A stretch of 64,000 nt of DNA from Bacteroidota bacterium. Its GTDB lineage: Bacteria > Bacteroidota > Bacteroidia > Bacteroidales > Dysgonomonadaceae. The stretch lies in contig JAFADY010000056.1 in the NCBI GenBank assembly GCA_023424395.1, positions 61,776 through 125,775 of the forward strand, written 5' to 3'. Below, in pieces: positions 17,001 through 26,297 of the stretch (positions within the stretch are counted from its first letter, which is position 1; each line of letters opens with the position of its first letter). The notes below the pieces were generated by a model. That model was not told the DNA's origin, made no database searches, and saw only the letters and a list, made by a program, of their open reading frames with translations. The position numbers and the translations under genes are program-made.

Positions 17001-17845
17001 ATAAAAACGAACTTATCCGTACTACGGTAATTAACTATCTGCGCAAGCACAAAGAATTGGATGCAGAATTAAAACGCAAACGTTTTGATCTCACCATCGG
17101 AGATGAACTTCCTTCGGGCATCATGCAAATCGCGAAAGTTTACATTGCCAAAAAACGCAAAATTCAAGTGGGTGACAAAATGGCGGGACGCCACGGAAAC
17201 AAAGGTATTGTTTCCAGAATAGTACGCCCCGAAGATATGCCGTTCCTCGAAGACGGAACTCCGGTGGATATTGTTTTGAACCCGCTGGGTGTGCCTTCTC
17301 GTATGAACCTCGGCCAGATTTTCGAAACCGTTTTGGGTTGGGCAGGCAAAGTAATGGATGTTAAATTCGCTACTCCCATTTTCGACGGAGCTACTTTAGA
17401 TGACTTGAATGAGTGGACCGACAAGGCCGATGTTCCCCGTTACGGAAAGACGTATTTGTACGATGGCGGCACAGGTGAACGTTTCGACCAGCCTGCAACC
17501 GTGGGAATGATCTATATGTTAAAACTCGGCCATATGGTTGAAGATAAGATGCACGCCCGTTCCATCGGCCCGTACTCTCTTATCACACAACAACCGTTGG
17601 GCGGTAAGGCACAATTCGGAGGACAACGTTTCGGAGAAATGGAGGTTTGGGCGCTCGAAGCATTCGGTGCATCGCACATTTTGCAAGAGATCCTTACCAT
17701 CAAATCCGATGATGTTGTGGGACGTTCTAAGGCTTATGAATCCATAGTGAAGGGCGAAGCAATGCCTCAACCCGGAATACCGGAATCGTTGAACGTGTTG
17801 CTACACGAGCTTAAAGGTCTGGGAATGAGCGTTACGCTCGATTAA
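14033..17845 (+). CDS. rpoB: DNA-directed RNA polymerase subunit beta
   Basis: A 1270-residue beta subunit. The ATG at 14033 is preferred over a GTG at 13997, which would begin just behind the attenuator and add 12 residues. Family landmarks are intact: the rifampicin-binding region ([25 protein letters not shown]) is wild-type in appearance, followed by [21 protein letters not shown], the [12 protein letters not shown] stretch and the C-terminal [14 protein letters not shown]. It forms the catalytic core with beta prime. Confidence 0.98.
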   Translation: [1270 protein letters not shown]

Positions 17846-17889
17846 TTTTCAATGAATAAAAAATAATAACTCTTTATACGACATAAAAC

Positions 17890-20800
17890 ATGGCATACAG
17901 AAAAGAGAATAAAATAAAGAGTAACTTTTCAAAAATAACCATCAGCTTGGCATCGCCCGAAGAGATTTTAGAAAGCTCTTTCGGCGAAGTGCTAAAACCT
18001 GAAACAATAAATTATCGGACATACAAACCCGAACGCGACGGTTTATTCTGCGAGCGCATTTTCGGCCCTGTAAAGGATTACGAATGCCATTGCGGAAAAT
18101 ACAAACGCATTCGTTACAAGGGTATTGTGTGCGACCGATGCGGTGTTGAAGTTACCGAAAAGAAAGTGCGTCGCGAAAGAACGGGACACATCCATTTGGT
18201 AGTTCCTGTGGCTCATATTTGGTATTTCAGGTCGTTGCCCAATAAAATCGGTTATTTGTTGGGAATTCCAACAAAAAAATTGGATTCGATCATTTACTAC
18301 GAACGTTATGTGGTAATTCAATCCGGCGTTTTGAGCGATAAAATAGAAGAGAGAGAACTTCTAACGGAAGATGAATATTTGGAACTGTTGGAAACGCTTC
18401 CAAAAGACAATCAACTGCTCGAAGATTCCGATCCCAACAAATTTATCGCAAAAATGGGAGCAGAAGCGTTGCTTGATCTGTTAGAGCGCATCAATCTCGA
18501 CAAATTAGCCAACCAATTGCGCCACCGCGCCAATACCGACACTTCGCAGCAACGTAAGAATGAGGCGCTTAAACAACTGCAGATTGTGGAAGCTTTCCGC
18601 GGCTCGAAGAGTGTGAACAAACCCGAATGGATGATCATGAAAGTGATACCGGTTATTCCGCCCGATTTGCGCCCGCTCGTTCCGCTGGATGGCGGACGTT
18701 TCGCAACATCGGATCTGAACGACCTTTACCGTCGGGTAATTATCCGTAACAACCGTCTGAAAAGGCTTATCGATATAAAAGCGCCGGATGTGATCCTGCG
18801 TAACGAAAAGCGTATGCTTCAAGAAGCGGTAGATTCATTGTTCGACAATTCTCGTAAATCGAGTGCAATAAAAACCGATTCAAACCGTCCGCTAAAATCG
18901 CTTTCCGATAGTTTGAAAGGAAAACAAGGACGTTTCCGTCAAAACTTATTGGGTAAACGTGTGGATTATTCGGCGCGTTCGGTTATCGTTGTGGGCCCCG
19001 AGTTGAAAATGCACGAATGCGGTCTCCCGAAAGACATGGCGGCAGAACTTTACAAGCCATTCATTATCAGGAAACTGATTGAACGCGGCGTTGTAAAAAC
19101 CGTGAAATCGGCCAAAAAAATTGTCGATAGAAAAGAACCGATCGTTTACGATATTTTGGAATACGTGATGAAAGGCCATCCCGTATTGCTTAACCGCGCA
19201 CCCACGCTTCACCGTTTAGGTATTCAGGCTTTCCAGCCGAAACTTATTGAAGGCAAGGCCATTCAATTGCATCCATTATCGTGTACGGCTTTTAACGCCG
19301 ACTTCGATGGCGACCAAATGGCTGTTCACTTGCCCCTTGGAAACGAAGCTATTCTTGAAGCACAACTTCTGATGCTGGCTGCGCACAACATCTTGAATCC
19401 TGCCAACGGAGCGCCAATTACGGTGCCTTCTCAAGACATGGTTCTCGGATTGTATTACATAACCAAAATCCGTCCCGGCGCCAAAGGCGAAGGTATGACT
19501 TTCTATGGTGAAGAAGAAGCCATCATTGCCTATAACGAAGGCCGTGTTGATATTCACGCGTTGGTAAACGTTATTGTTGACCATATCGACGAAAACGGCG
19601 ACCCGCTTCGTAAAATGCACGAAACCACCGTTGGACGCGTTATCACCAACGAATATATCCCGAAAGAAGTTGGTTACATCAACGAACTGCTTTCTAAAAA
19701 ATCGCTGCGCGATATTATCGGAAAAGTTATTAAAACTTGCGGCGTTGCCCGCACAGCGCAATATCTGGACGATATCAAAGACCTTGGCTACAAAATGGCA
19801 TTTCAAGGCGGATTGTCTTTCAACCTGGAAGATGTGATCATTCCCGAAGAAAAAGATACCCTTATCAAACAAGGTTACGACGAAGTTGAGCAGATCATGG
19901 AGAATTACAATATGGGTTTCATTACCTATAACGAACGTTACAACCAGATCATCGACACGTGGACACATATCAACTCCAAGTTATCGAATATCCTGATGAA
20001 GCAATTGTCGGAAGACGATCAAGGTTTCAATTCGGTTTACATGATGTTGGATTCCGGCGCTCGCGGTTCACGCGAACAGATTCGTCAGTTATCGGGTATG
20101 CGCGGATTGATGGCTAAACCACAAAAAAGCGGAGCCGAAGGCGCACAAATTATCGAAAACCCCATCCTTTCTAACTTCAAAGAAGGACTTTCGGTGTTGG
20201 AGTATTTTATTTCCACACACGGTGCGCGTAAAGGTTTGGCTGATACAGCCCTCAAGACCGCCGACGCGGGTTATTTAACGCGCCGTTTGGTTGACGTTTC
20301 GCAAGACGTGATTATCACGGAAGAAGACTGCGGAACTTTGCGCGGTTTAGCTGCTACTGCGGTTAAAAATAACGACGAAATCATCGCATCGTTATTCGAA
20401 CGAATACTCGGACGCGTTTCCGTGCACGATGTACAACATCCCACAAGCGGAGAAATTTTGGTAAATTCGGGCGACGAAATCACCGAAGAAATTGCTGGGA
20501 AAATAGACGAATCGCCCATCGAACGTGTAGAAATACGCTCGGTACTTACTTGCGAATCCCGACAAGGCGTCTGCGCCAAATGTTACGGAAGAAACTTAGC
20601 TACGGGCCGCATGGTTCAAAAAGGAGAGGCTGTAGGTGTAATTGCCGCACAATCAATCGGCGAACCGGGAACTCAGCTTACGCTTCGTACTTTCCACGTG
20701 GGAGGTATCGCTTCCAACATCGCCAGCGAAAACAGCATCGTTACAAAATACGATGGTATTTTGGAATTCGATGAGCTACGCTTTGTAGAAACGAAAGATT

Positions 20801-22176
20801 CCGATGGAAACACTTATAAAGTGGTTGTAAGCCGATTGGTGGAAATGCGTGTTATCGATCCCAATACAAAAATCGTACTTTTGTCGCACAACGTTCCTTA
20901 TGGTTCTAAACTTTATTTCGGAGATGGAGATAAGGTGAAAAAAGGCGATTTGATCAGCGAATGGGATCCGTTCAACGCGGTTATCATCTCTGAAGCGACC
21001 GGTAAAATCAAGTTCGAAAACTTTATAGAAGGCACAACTTACAAAATAGAATCGGACGAGCAAACAGGGCTTAAAGAAAAAGTAATTATAGAATCTCGCG
21101 ATAAAACCAAAGCTCCGTCTGCCCACATTTTGGATGAGAATGACGACTTACTTCGTTCGTACACGCTTCCGTTAGGCTCTCACGTAGTGAAGAGTGAAGA
21201 CGATGAGATAAACGTGGGCGATGTTCTTGTGAAAATCCCTCGCGCTGTTGGAAAAGCCGGCGATATTACCGGAGGCCTTCCGCGCGTAACAGAGTTGTTC
21301 GAAGCGCGTAATCCGTCTAATCCGGCGGTAGTTGCCGAAATAGATGGGGAAGTTTCTTTTGGAAAGATAAAGAGAGGAAATCAGGAAATTTCCATTACTT
21401 CCAAAACAGGAGAAGTGAAGAAATATCTAGTTCCGCTATCTAAACAGATACTTGTACAGGAAAACGATTTCATCAGGGCAGGTATGCCGCTTTCCGACGG
21501 AGCCATCACTCCTTCCGATATTTTGGCCATTATGGGACCGACAGCAGTTCAGGAATATATCGTGAACGAAGTTCAAGATGTTTACCGACTGCAAGGCGTG
21601 AAAATCAACGACAAACACTTCGAGGTCATCGTTCGTCAGATGATGCGCAAAGTGGAAGTGGTTGATCCGGGAGATACCCGATTCCTTGAGCAACAATTGA
21701 TCGACAAACATGAAATCATGGAAGAGAACGATCGGATTTGGGGCAAGAAAGTTATCGTGGATGCCGGAGACTCGCAAGTGTTTGAACCGGGACAAATTGT
21801 AACGGTGCGCAAACTTCGCGATGAGAACAGTTCGCTTAAACGCCGCGACTTGAAACTGATCGAGAGCCGTGATGCCGTTCCGGCAACTGCCAATCAGGTG
21901 CTTCAAGGTATTACGCGCGCCGCGCTGCAAACTACCAGCTTTATGTCGGCTGCTTCATTCCAGGAAACCACCAAAGTATTGAACGACGCTGCGATAAATG
22001 GTAAGGTTGACACACTCGAAGGTTTGAAAGAAAACGTTATTTGCGGACACCTTATTCCTGCCGGAACCGGCTTGCGTGAATACGACAAAATTGTTGTAGG
22101 ATCGAAAGAGGACTTTGACAAAATGAGAACCAATAAACGACTTGATTTCTATCAGGAACAAGAAGTGGAAGGATAA
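17890..22176 (+). CDS. rpoC: DNA-directed RNA polymerase subunit beta prime
   Basis: A 1428-residue beta-prime subunit. The N-terminal zinc site (CHCGKYKRIRYKGIVCDRCG), the Mg-binding active-site loop NADFDGDQM, the trigger-loop region (HGARKGLADTALKTADAGYLTRRL, given here in part) and the second zinc cluster (CESRQGVCAKCYG) are all visible. It sits 44 bases after rpoB in the same operon and is closed by a strong terminator. Large antisense reading frames inside it are codon-bias shadows. Confidence 0.98.
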   Translation: MAYRKENKIKSNFSKITISLASPEEILESSFGEVLKPETINYRTYKPERDGLFCERIFGPVKDYECHCGKYKRIRYKGIVCDRCGVEVTEKKVRRERTGHIHLVVPVAHIWYFRSLPNKIGYLLGIPTKKLDSIIYYERYVVIQSGVLSDKIEERELLTEDEYLELLETLPKDNQLLEDSDPNKFIAKMGAEALLDLLERINLDKLANQLRHRANTDTSQQRKNEALKQLQIVEAFRGSKSVNKPEWMIMKVIPVIPPDLRPLVPLDGGRFATSDLNDLYRRVIIRNNRLKRLIDIKAPDVILRNEKRMLQEAVDSLFDNSRKSSAIKTDSNRPLKSLSDSLKGKQGRFRQNLLGKRVDYSARSVIVVGPELKMHECGLPKDMAAELYKPFIIRKLIERGVVKTVKSAKKIVDRKEPIVYDILEYVMKGHPVLLNRAPTLHRLGIQAFQPKLIEGKAIQLHPLSCTAFNADFDGDQMAVHLPLGNEAILEAQLLMLAAHNILNPANGAPITVPSQDMVLGLYYITKIRPGAKGEGMTFYGEEEAIIAYNEGRVDIHALVNVIVDHIDENGDPLRKMHETTVGRVITNEYIPKEVGYINELLSKKSLRDIIGKVIKTCGVARTAQYLDDIKDLGYKMAFQGGLSFNLEDVIIPEEKDTLIKQGYDEVEQIMENYNMGFITYNERYNQIIDTWTHINSKLSNILMKQLSEDDQGFNSVYMMLDSGARGSREQIRQLSGMRGLMAKPQKSGAEGAQIIENPILSNFKEGLSVLEYFISTHGARKGLADTALKTADAGYLTRRLVDVSQDVIITEEDCGTLRGLAATAVKNNDEIIASLFERILGRVSVHDVQHPTSGEILVNSGDEITEEIAGKIDESPIERVEIRSVLTCESRQGVCAKCYGRNLATGRMVQKGEAVGVIAAQSIGEPGTQLTLRTFHVGGIASNIASENSIVTKYDGILEFDELRFVETKDSDGNTYKVVVSRLVEMRVIDPNTKIVLLSHNVPYGSKLYFGDGDKVKKGDLISEWDPFNAVIISEATGKIKFENFIEGTTYKIESDEQTGLKEKVIIESRDKTKAPSAHILDENDDLLRSYTLPLGSHVVKSEDDEINVGDVLVKIPRAVGKAGDITGGLPRVTELFEARNPSNPAVVAEIDGEVSFGKIKRGNQEISITSKTGEVKKYLVPLSKQILVQENDFIRAGMPLSDGAITPSDILAIMGPTAVQEYIVNEVQDVYRLQGVKINDKHFEVIVRQMMRKVEVVDPGDTRFLEQQLIDKHEIMEENDRIWGKKVIVDAGDSQVFEPGQIVTVRKLRDENSSLKRRDLKLIESRDAVPATANQVLQGITRAALQTTSFMSAASFQETTKVLNDAAINGKVDTLEGLKENVICGHLIPAGTGLREYDKIVVGSKEDFDKMRTNKRLDFYQEQEVEG

Positions 22177-22195
22177 AATCTTTTTTATAAAAATT

Positions 22196-22232
22196 ATCCC
22201 CTGTAAGTTTTAAATTTACAGGGGATTTTTTA
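22196..22232 (+). terminator. terminator of the rpoBC operon
   Basis: A perfect 11-bp stem (ATCCCCTGTAA at 22196-22206 with TTACAGGGGAT at 22216-22226) followed by a T run. It lies between convergent rpoC and lpxH and could act on both strands. Confidence 0.9.
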
Positions 22233-22239
22233 TTGGGTA

Positions 22240-22980
22240 TCATTCAAACTTCTCTAGCCTCATCTCAACCCCATCCCAAACAGCATAAGAGAAATGGGCG
22301 ATCCAATCGCCGAGAATAATGACGTGAGATTGCTCCGCGATGGGCAAATTTAGTAGTATATGTCTGTGCCCAAAAACGAAATAATCAATATCGGGCATTT
22401 CAGTTAATTTTTGCTTCGCAAACAAGATAAGGTGTTCTTTGTACTCTCCCAAAAATTCATTTACGCCACCATTTTCACGACTGTGATTTGACCACGCGTG
22501 CGCCAACGGAATCGTCAAACGGGGATGAGCAGCTGAAAAACAGGTTCGAAGAAATTTACTGTGAAAAATTTTTCGCAGAAAACTGAATGATTTGGAGTCG
22601 TCGCCCAATCCATCGCCGTGGGCGAGAAAGAACTTTTTTCCGTTAAATTCGGTAATGAATGGCTCAAAATGCAGGATCATTCCGCACTCTTTGGCGAGGT
22701 AATCGGTGAGCCACATATCGTGATTGCCGATAAAAAAATGCACATCTACTCCCGAATCGGTCACTTCCGCCAATTTGCCAAGCACACGTGTAAATCCCTT
22801 AGGAACAACATGTTTATATTCGTACCAATAGTCGAAAATGTCGCCCAGCAGGCAAATCGCTTGCGCGTCTTTTTTTGCCATATCGAGCCAGCGGCACAAT
22901 TTGCGTTCCGTTTCAATGGAATCGGCGTGCGAACGCGAACCCAAATGGGCATCGGAAAGGAAATAGATTTTTTTATTCAT
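22240..22980 (-). CDS. lpxH: UDP-2,3-diacylglucosamine diphosphatase
   Basis: A 246-residue calcineurin-like metallophosphoesterase. Metal-binding motifs are in order: SDAHLG near residue 9, GDIFDYW near 46, GNHDMW near 85, AHGDG near 119 and FGHRH near 204. This is the LpxH set. LpxH hydrolyses UDP-2,3-diacylglucosamine to lipid X and UMP in lipid A synthesis at the inner membrane. It is convergent with rpoC and 26 bases downstream of a DUF59 gene. Another member of the metallophosphoesterase superfamily is possible but less likely. Confidence 0.85.
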   Translation of the reverse strand: MNKKIYFLSDAHLGSRSHADSIETERKLCRWLDMAKKDAQAICLLGDIFDYWYEYKHVVPKGFTRVLGKLAEVTDSGVDVHFFIGNHDMWLTDYLAKECGMILHFEPFITEFNGKKFFLAHGDGLGDDSKSFSFLRKIFHSKFLRTCFSAAHPRLTIPLAHAWSNHSRENGGVNEFLGEYKEHLILFAKQKLTEMPDIDYFVFGHRHILLNLPIAEQSHVIILGDWIAHFSYAVWDGVEMRLEKFE

Positions 22981-23006
22981 TCACGAAACGATCTGTCCGT
23001 ACCAAG

Positions 23007-23324
23007 TTACATAAATCCCAGTTCAAGCAACGCTTCTTCGCTCATCATCGATTTATCCCACGTGGGTTCAAACGTGAGATTGATATCTACGTTGTTCACT
23101 TCTTTAATGGATTCCACTTTCATTTGAACATCCATCAAAATAAAATCGGCAGCGGGGCAGCTTGGCGACGTGAACGTCATTTCGACGGTAACGTTGTTTC
23201 CCTCGTCAATATCCACATCGTAAATGAGTCCTAAATCATAGATATTCACAGGGATTTCGGGATCATACACTGTTTTAAGCATGACCACGATCTTATCTTG
23301 TAATTTTTGTAATTCTTCGTTCAT
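23007..23324 (-). CDS. MIP18/DUF59 family Fe-S cluster assembly protein
   Basis: A 105-residue DUF59 domain protein: the conserved Y-D-P-E-I-P-V-N-I-Y-D-L-G-L-I-Y motif and the T-S-P-S-C-P segment with its single conserved cysteine (around residue 72). This family (SufT, PaaD and MIP18 relatives) helps mature Fe-S proteins in the cytosol. No other suf genes are nearby, so the exact role cannot be set. It lies just upstream of lpxH on the same strand. Confidence 0.88.
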   Translation of the reverse strand: MNEELQKLQDKIVVMLKTVYDPEIPVNIYDLGLIYDVDIDEGNNVTVEMTFTSPSCPAADFILMDVQMKVESIKEVNNVDINLTFEPTWDKSMMSEEALLELGFM

Positions 23325-23403
23325 ATTTTTTTTATTTTCTTATTAAAACCGATTTTTCAAGATTTTGTTCTTTGAATCTCACTCAATCTTAATCAATCTT
23401 TTT

Positions 23404-24120
23404 CTATATAACGCCTTCATCGGCGAAACTGTAATACGTTTTTTCGCACACAATAATATGATCATGCAACGAAATATCCATCCATTGCGCGGCTTCTTTC
23501 AGTTTTTTAGTGAGTTGCGTATCCTGCGGACTTGGCACGCAATTTCCCGACGGGTGGTTGTGCCCTAAAATAATGCCCGATGCGTAATGACTGAGCGCTT
23601 CGCGAAGAACAAGTCTGATGTCGACAACCGTTCCCGAAATTCCACCACGACTGACCTGCGCGGTCGAAATCACTTTATTAGCGCGATTAAGCAATAACGC
23701 CCACGTTTCTTCGTGATGCAGGTCGGATAATATGGGAAGAAAGATTTCGTATGCGTCGCGTGAGGAATTGATTTTCTTTAAATCGGCGATATCCGAATCT
23801 TTTCTTCGTTTTCCCAACTCCAATGCAGCAACGATCGTTACGGCCTTTGCGGGGCCTATGCCTTTGAAGTTTTTCACCAAATCGTTTACGCTGAATTTCC
23901 CGAGTTTGTTCAAATCGTTGTCCGCCAAACGAAGAATACGTTTACACAATTCCACCGCGCTTTCCTCATTGCTCCCCGACCCGATTAAAATAGCCAGCAA
24001 TTCAGAATCCGACAAAGCCGAAACGCCTTTCAACAGCAGTTTCTCGCGTGGGCGGTCTTCCTCGGCCCACTGCTTGATGCTTATTTTTTCTCTTTCGGGT
24101 TGTGTCATTTTTTCAATCAA
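23404..24120 (-). CDS. radC: RadC family JAB1/MPN-domain protein
   Basis: A 238-residue RadC: an N-terminal helix-hairpin-helix region (PREKLLLKGVSALSDSELLA, later GIGPAKA) and a C-terminal JAB/MPN metalloprotease-like domain with the H-N-H-P-S-G motif and a downstream D. Historically annotated as a DNA repair protein, its true function is unresolved. It is complete and lies in a core gene run, which argues against the mobile-element-borne short RadC type. Confidence 0.92.
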   Translation of the reverse strand: MIEKMTQPEREKISIKQWAEEDRPREKLLLKGVSALSDSELLAILIGSGSNEESAVELCKRILRLADNDLNKLGKFSVNDLVKNFKGIGPAKAVTIVAALELGKRRKDSDIADLKKINSSRDAYEIFLPILSDLHHEETWALLLNRANKVISTAQVSRGGISGTVVDIRLVLREALSHYASGIILGHNHPSGNCVPSPQDTQLTKKLKEAAQWMDISLHDHIIVCEKTYYSFADEGVI

Positions 24121-24149
24121 TCAATGCTCGATGAATCACAAAGATACAT

Positions 24150-24177
24150 CAAAAAAAGACATCTCAAAACGAGATGC
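24150..24177 (-). terminator. terminator of efp
   Basis: On the minus strand, stem CATCTC / GAGATG with a 5-base loop, followed by a run of seven T. It lies 35 bases beyond the efp stop. Confidence 0.75.
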
Positions 24178-24211
24178 CTTTTTCTGTGTGTGCGCTTCTT
24201 AAAGAACAGAC

Positions 24212-24778
24212 TTATTCTTTAGCTCTTTCAACGTAGCTTCCGCTGCGTGTATCTATTTTTATTTTTTCGCCCGTTTCAATGAACAGCGGAACACGAACTT
24301 CGGCTCCGGTTTCAACCGTGGCCGGTTTCAGCGTGTTGGTGGCAGTATCTCCACGTAATCCGGGTTCAGTATAAGTAACCTCCAAAACTACGTGCACGGG
24401 CATTTCTGCGGTAAGAATGGTGCCGCTTTCGGCATGTGTTTGCACTTCCACCACATCACCTTCTTTAAGAAACTGAACGCCTTCGATTTGCTCTCCGGAA
24501 ATGGGAATTTGCTCGAAAGTTTCGGTATTCATAAAATTATATCCCATATCGTCCTGATAAAGATATTGGTACGGGCGACGTTCGATGCGAACTTCATCGA
24601 CCTTTACTCCCGAGTTGAACGTTTTATCGAGAACTCGACCGGTAGTTACGTTTTTAAGTTTTGTGCGGACGAAAGCGGCGCCTTTACCGGGTTTCACGTG
24701 AAGAAATTCCGTGATAAAATAATATTGCCCGTCTAAATCGATGCACATTCCGTTTCTGAAATCAGCTGTTGTTGCCAT
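24212..24778 (-). CDS. efp: elongation factor P
   Basis: A 188-residue EF-P of normal length with the three beta-barrel domains. The N-terminal domain carries the tip loop HVKPGKGAAF, where the lysine in PGKG is the usual site that contacts the P-site tRNA. The C-terminal end has the conserved G-x-x-G-D-T-A-T-N-T motif and ends in the TRSGSYVERA segment. EF-P relieves ribosome stalling at polyproline. A clear promoter lies 40 bases upstream. Confidence 0.97.
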   Translation of the reverse strand: MATTADFRNGMCIDLDGQYYFITEFLHVKPGKGAAFVRTKLKNVTTGRVLDKTFNSGVKVDEVRIERRPYQYLYQDDMGYNFMNTETFEQIPISGEQIEGVQFLKEGDVVEVQTHAESGTILTAEMPVHVVLEVTYTEPGLRGDTATNTLKPATVETGAEVRVPLFIETGEKIKIDTRSGSYVERAKE

Positions 24779-24816
24779 AAATTATTAATGTGGTTGATTT
24801 GTATTTTATTAGGTCG

Positions 24817-24848
24817 CAAAAGTAATGGTTTTATTCCAAAACGGCAAA
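24817..24848 (-). promoter_or_regulatory. promoter of efp
   Basis: On the minus strand, TTTG (24848-24845), a 20-base spacer, then TACTTTTG (24824-24817), matching the Bacteroidota consensus. Confidence 0.75.
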
Positions 24849-24884
24849 TAAATATAATCCACAAATTTCTTTAATTAGTAATTG

Positions 24885-26201
24885 TCAATGTACAAAGGCA
24901 TTTGACGCATCAAGAACTATTTTTATCAAGAAGAAAATCGATAAAATAAACATGGTGATGCTTACATCTTTTACTTTCCCCGACAGCAGTTTAATAATGG
25001 TAAAACTCAACATTCCGAAAATAATTCCGTTGGCAATGCTGTACGTGAAAGGCATAAAAATAATGGTAATGAATGCCGGAAAGCCCGAACTGATTTCGCT
25101 GAAATCGATATCGGCAACGGAACTCATCATGAATAATCCGATGATAATCAGCGCGGGAGCTGTTGCAGCTGCAGGAACCATCAAAAATAATGGAGCAAAG
25201 AAAAGCGCTAACACGAACATCATTGTTGTGCTCACACTCGTAAGGCCTGTTCTGCCACCGGCAGCCACGCCCGATGCACTCTCCACGTAAGAAGTATTGG
25301 GGCTGGTTCCTAATACGGCGCCGACAAATGTTCCCAATGCATCGGCAAACAACGCCTTCTGTAATTGGGGAAAACTGCCGTCTTTTTCGGATTTTCCGAT
25401 TTTTGAAATTACGCCGATCAACGTCCCCATCGCATCGAAAATATTAACCATTAAGAATGTAAAGACAACGATCAACATATCGAATGTAAAAATATTGTTC
25501 CATTCGAATTTAAAAAATATAGGTTCAATGCTCGGTGGAAGCGTAATCCAACTGCCTTGCGGCAATTGAATCATCCCCAAAAATCCGGCAAAAATGGTAG
25601 AAACCAAAATTCCGATAAGAATGGCTCCGTGTACTTTTTTTACCAACAGAACAGCAATAATTATTAACCCCAAAACTGCGACCCAAACATTCGGATCCGC
25701 CATATTTCCGAGTTGAACGAGGGTAAACTGGTTAGGAGTTACAAGGCCTGCACTTTTTAGTCCAATCAGGGTGATGAACAGACCAATACCAATCGGAATG
25801 GCATTTTTCAAAGCCACGGGAATATTATCTACAATAATTTTTCGGATATTGAAAATGGTCAAAAGCATAAATAAAGTACCCGACAATAAAACGCCGGTCA
25901 ATGCAAATTGCCATGAGTGCCCCATCGCAATTACCACGCTGAAAGCAAAAAAATTATTTAATCCCATTCCCGGCGCCTGTGCAATGGGCACATTGGCTAT
26001 AAGCGCCATAAAAATGGTTCCGGCAATCGCGGCAAGAGCAGTCGTCGTAAACAACGCCCCTCTGTCCATACCGGTTTCGCCCAAAATCTGCGGGTTTACT
26101 GCCAAGATATAAGACATGGTCAAAAAAGTGATAATCCCTGCCAAAATCTCTGTGCGGACAGTGGTATTATTTTGTTTGAGTTTAAAAAGTTTTTCTAACA
26201 T
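24885..26201 (-). CDS. NCS2/AzgA-like purine (guanine/hypoxanthine) permease
   Basis: A 438-residue polytopic membrane protein with about 12-14 hydrophobic segments. The AzgA-type NCS2 signatures are present: ILAGIITFLTMSYILAVNP at the N-terminus, APGMGLNNFFAF in the early helices and the GTSPNTSYVESASG segment near the middle. This branch imports guanine, hypoxanthine or adenine by proton symport. The neighbouring upstream gene encodes a Tsx-like outer-membrane protein, so the pair may form an inner/outer membrane route for nucleobases or nucleosides. Exact specificity is not determined. Confidence 0.9.
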   Translation of the reverse strand: MLEKLFKLKQNNTTVRTEILAGIITFLTMSYILAVNPQILGETGMDRGALFTTTALAAIAGTIFMALIANVPIAQAPGMGLNNFFAFSVVIAMGHSWQFALTGVLLSGTLFMLLTIFNIRKIIVDNIPVALKNAIPIGIGLFITLIGLKSAGLVTPNQFTLVQLGNMADPNVWVAVLGLIIIAVLLVKKVHGAILIGILVSTIFAGFLGMIQLPQGSWITLPPSIEPIFFKFEWNNIFTFDMLIVVFTFLMVNIFDAMGTLIGVISKIGKSEKDGSFPQLQKALFADALGTFVGAVLGTSPNTSYVESASGVAAGGRTGLTSVSTTMMFVLALFFAPLFLMVPAAATAPALIIIGLFMMSSVADIDFSEISSGFPAFITIIFMPFTYSIANGIIFGMLSFTIIKLLSGKVKDVSITMFILSIFFLIKIVLDASNAFVH

Positions 26202-26297
26202 AATTATTCGATTGTGATTCAGTTGATACTCAGTAGATATTCAATTCATATTCGGTGTCACGTTAAATATTTCAACGCCTCGACGAATTACGATAGA

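Noticed and set aside
19276..19968. 230-codon open frame antisense to rpoC (and similar large antisense frames in rpoB, rplL and trp genes)
   Set aside because: Long antisense frames are expected here from the codon bias of rpoC; the translations have no family motif and no promoter or ribosome site.
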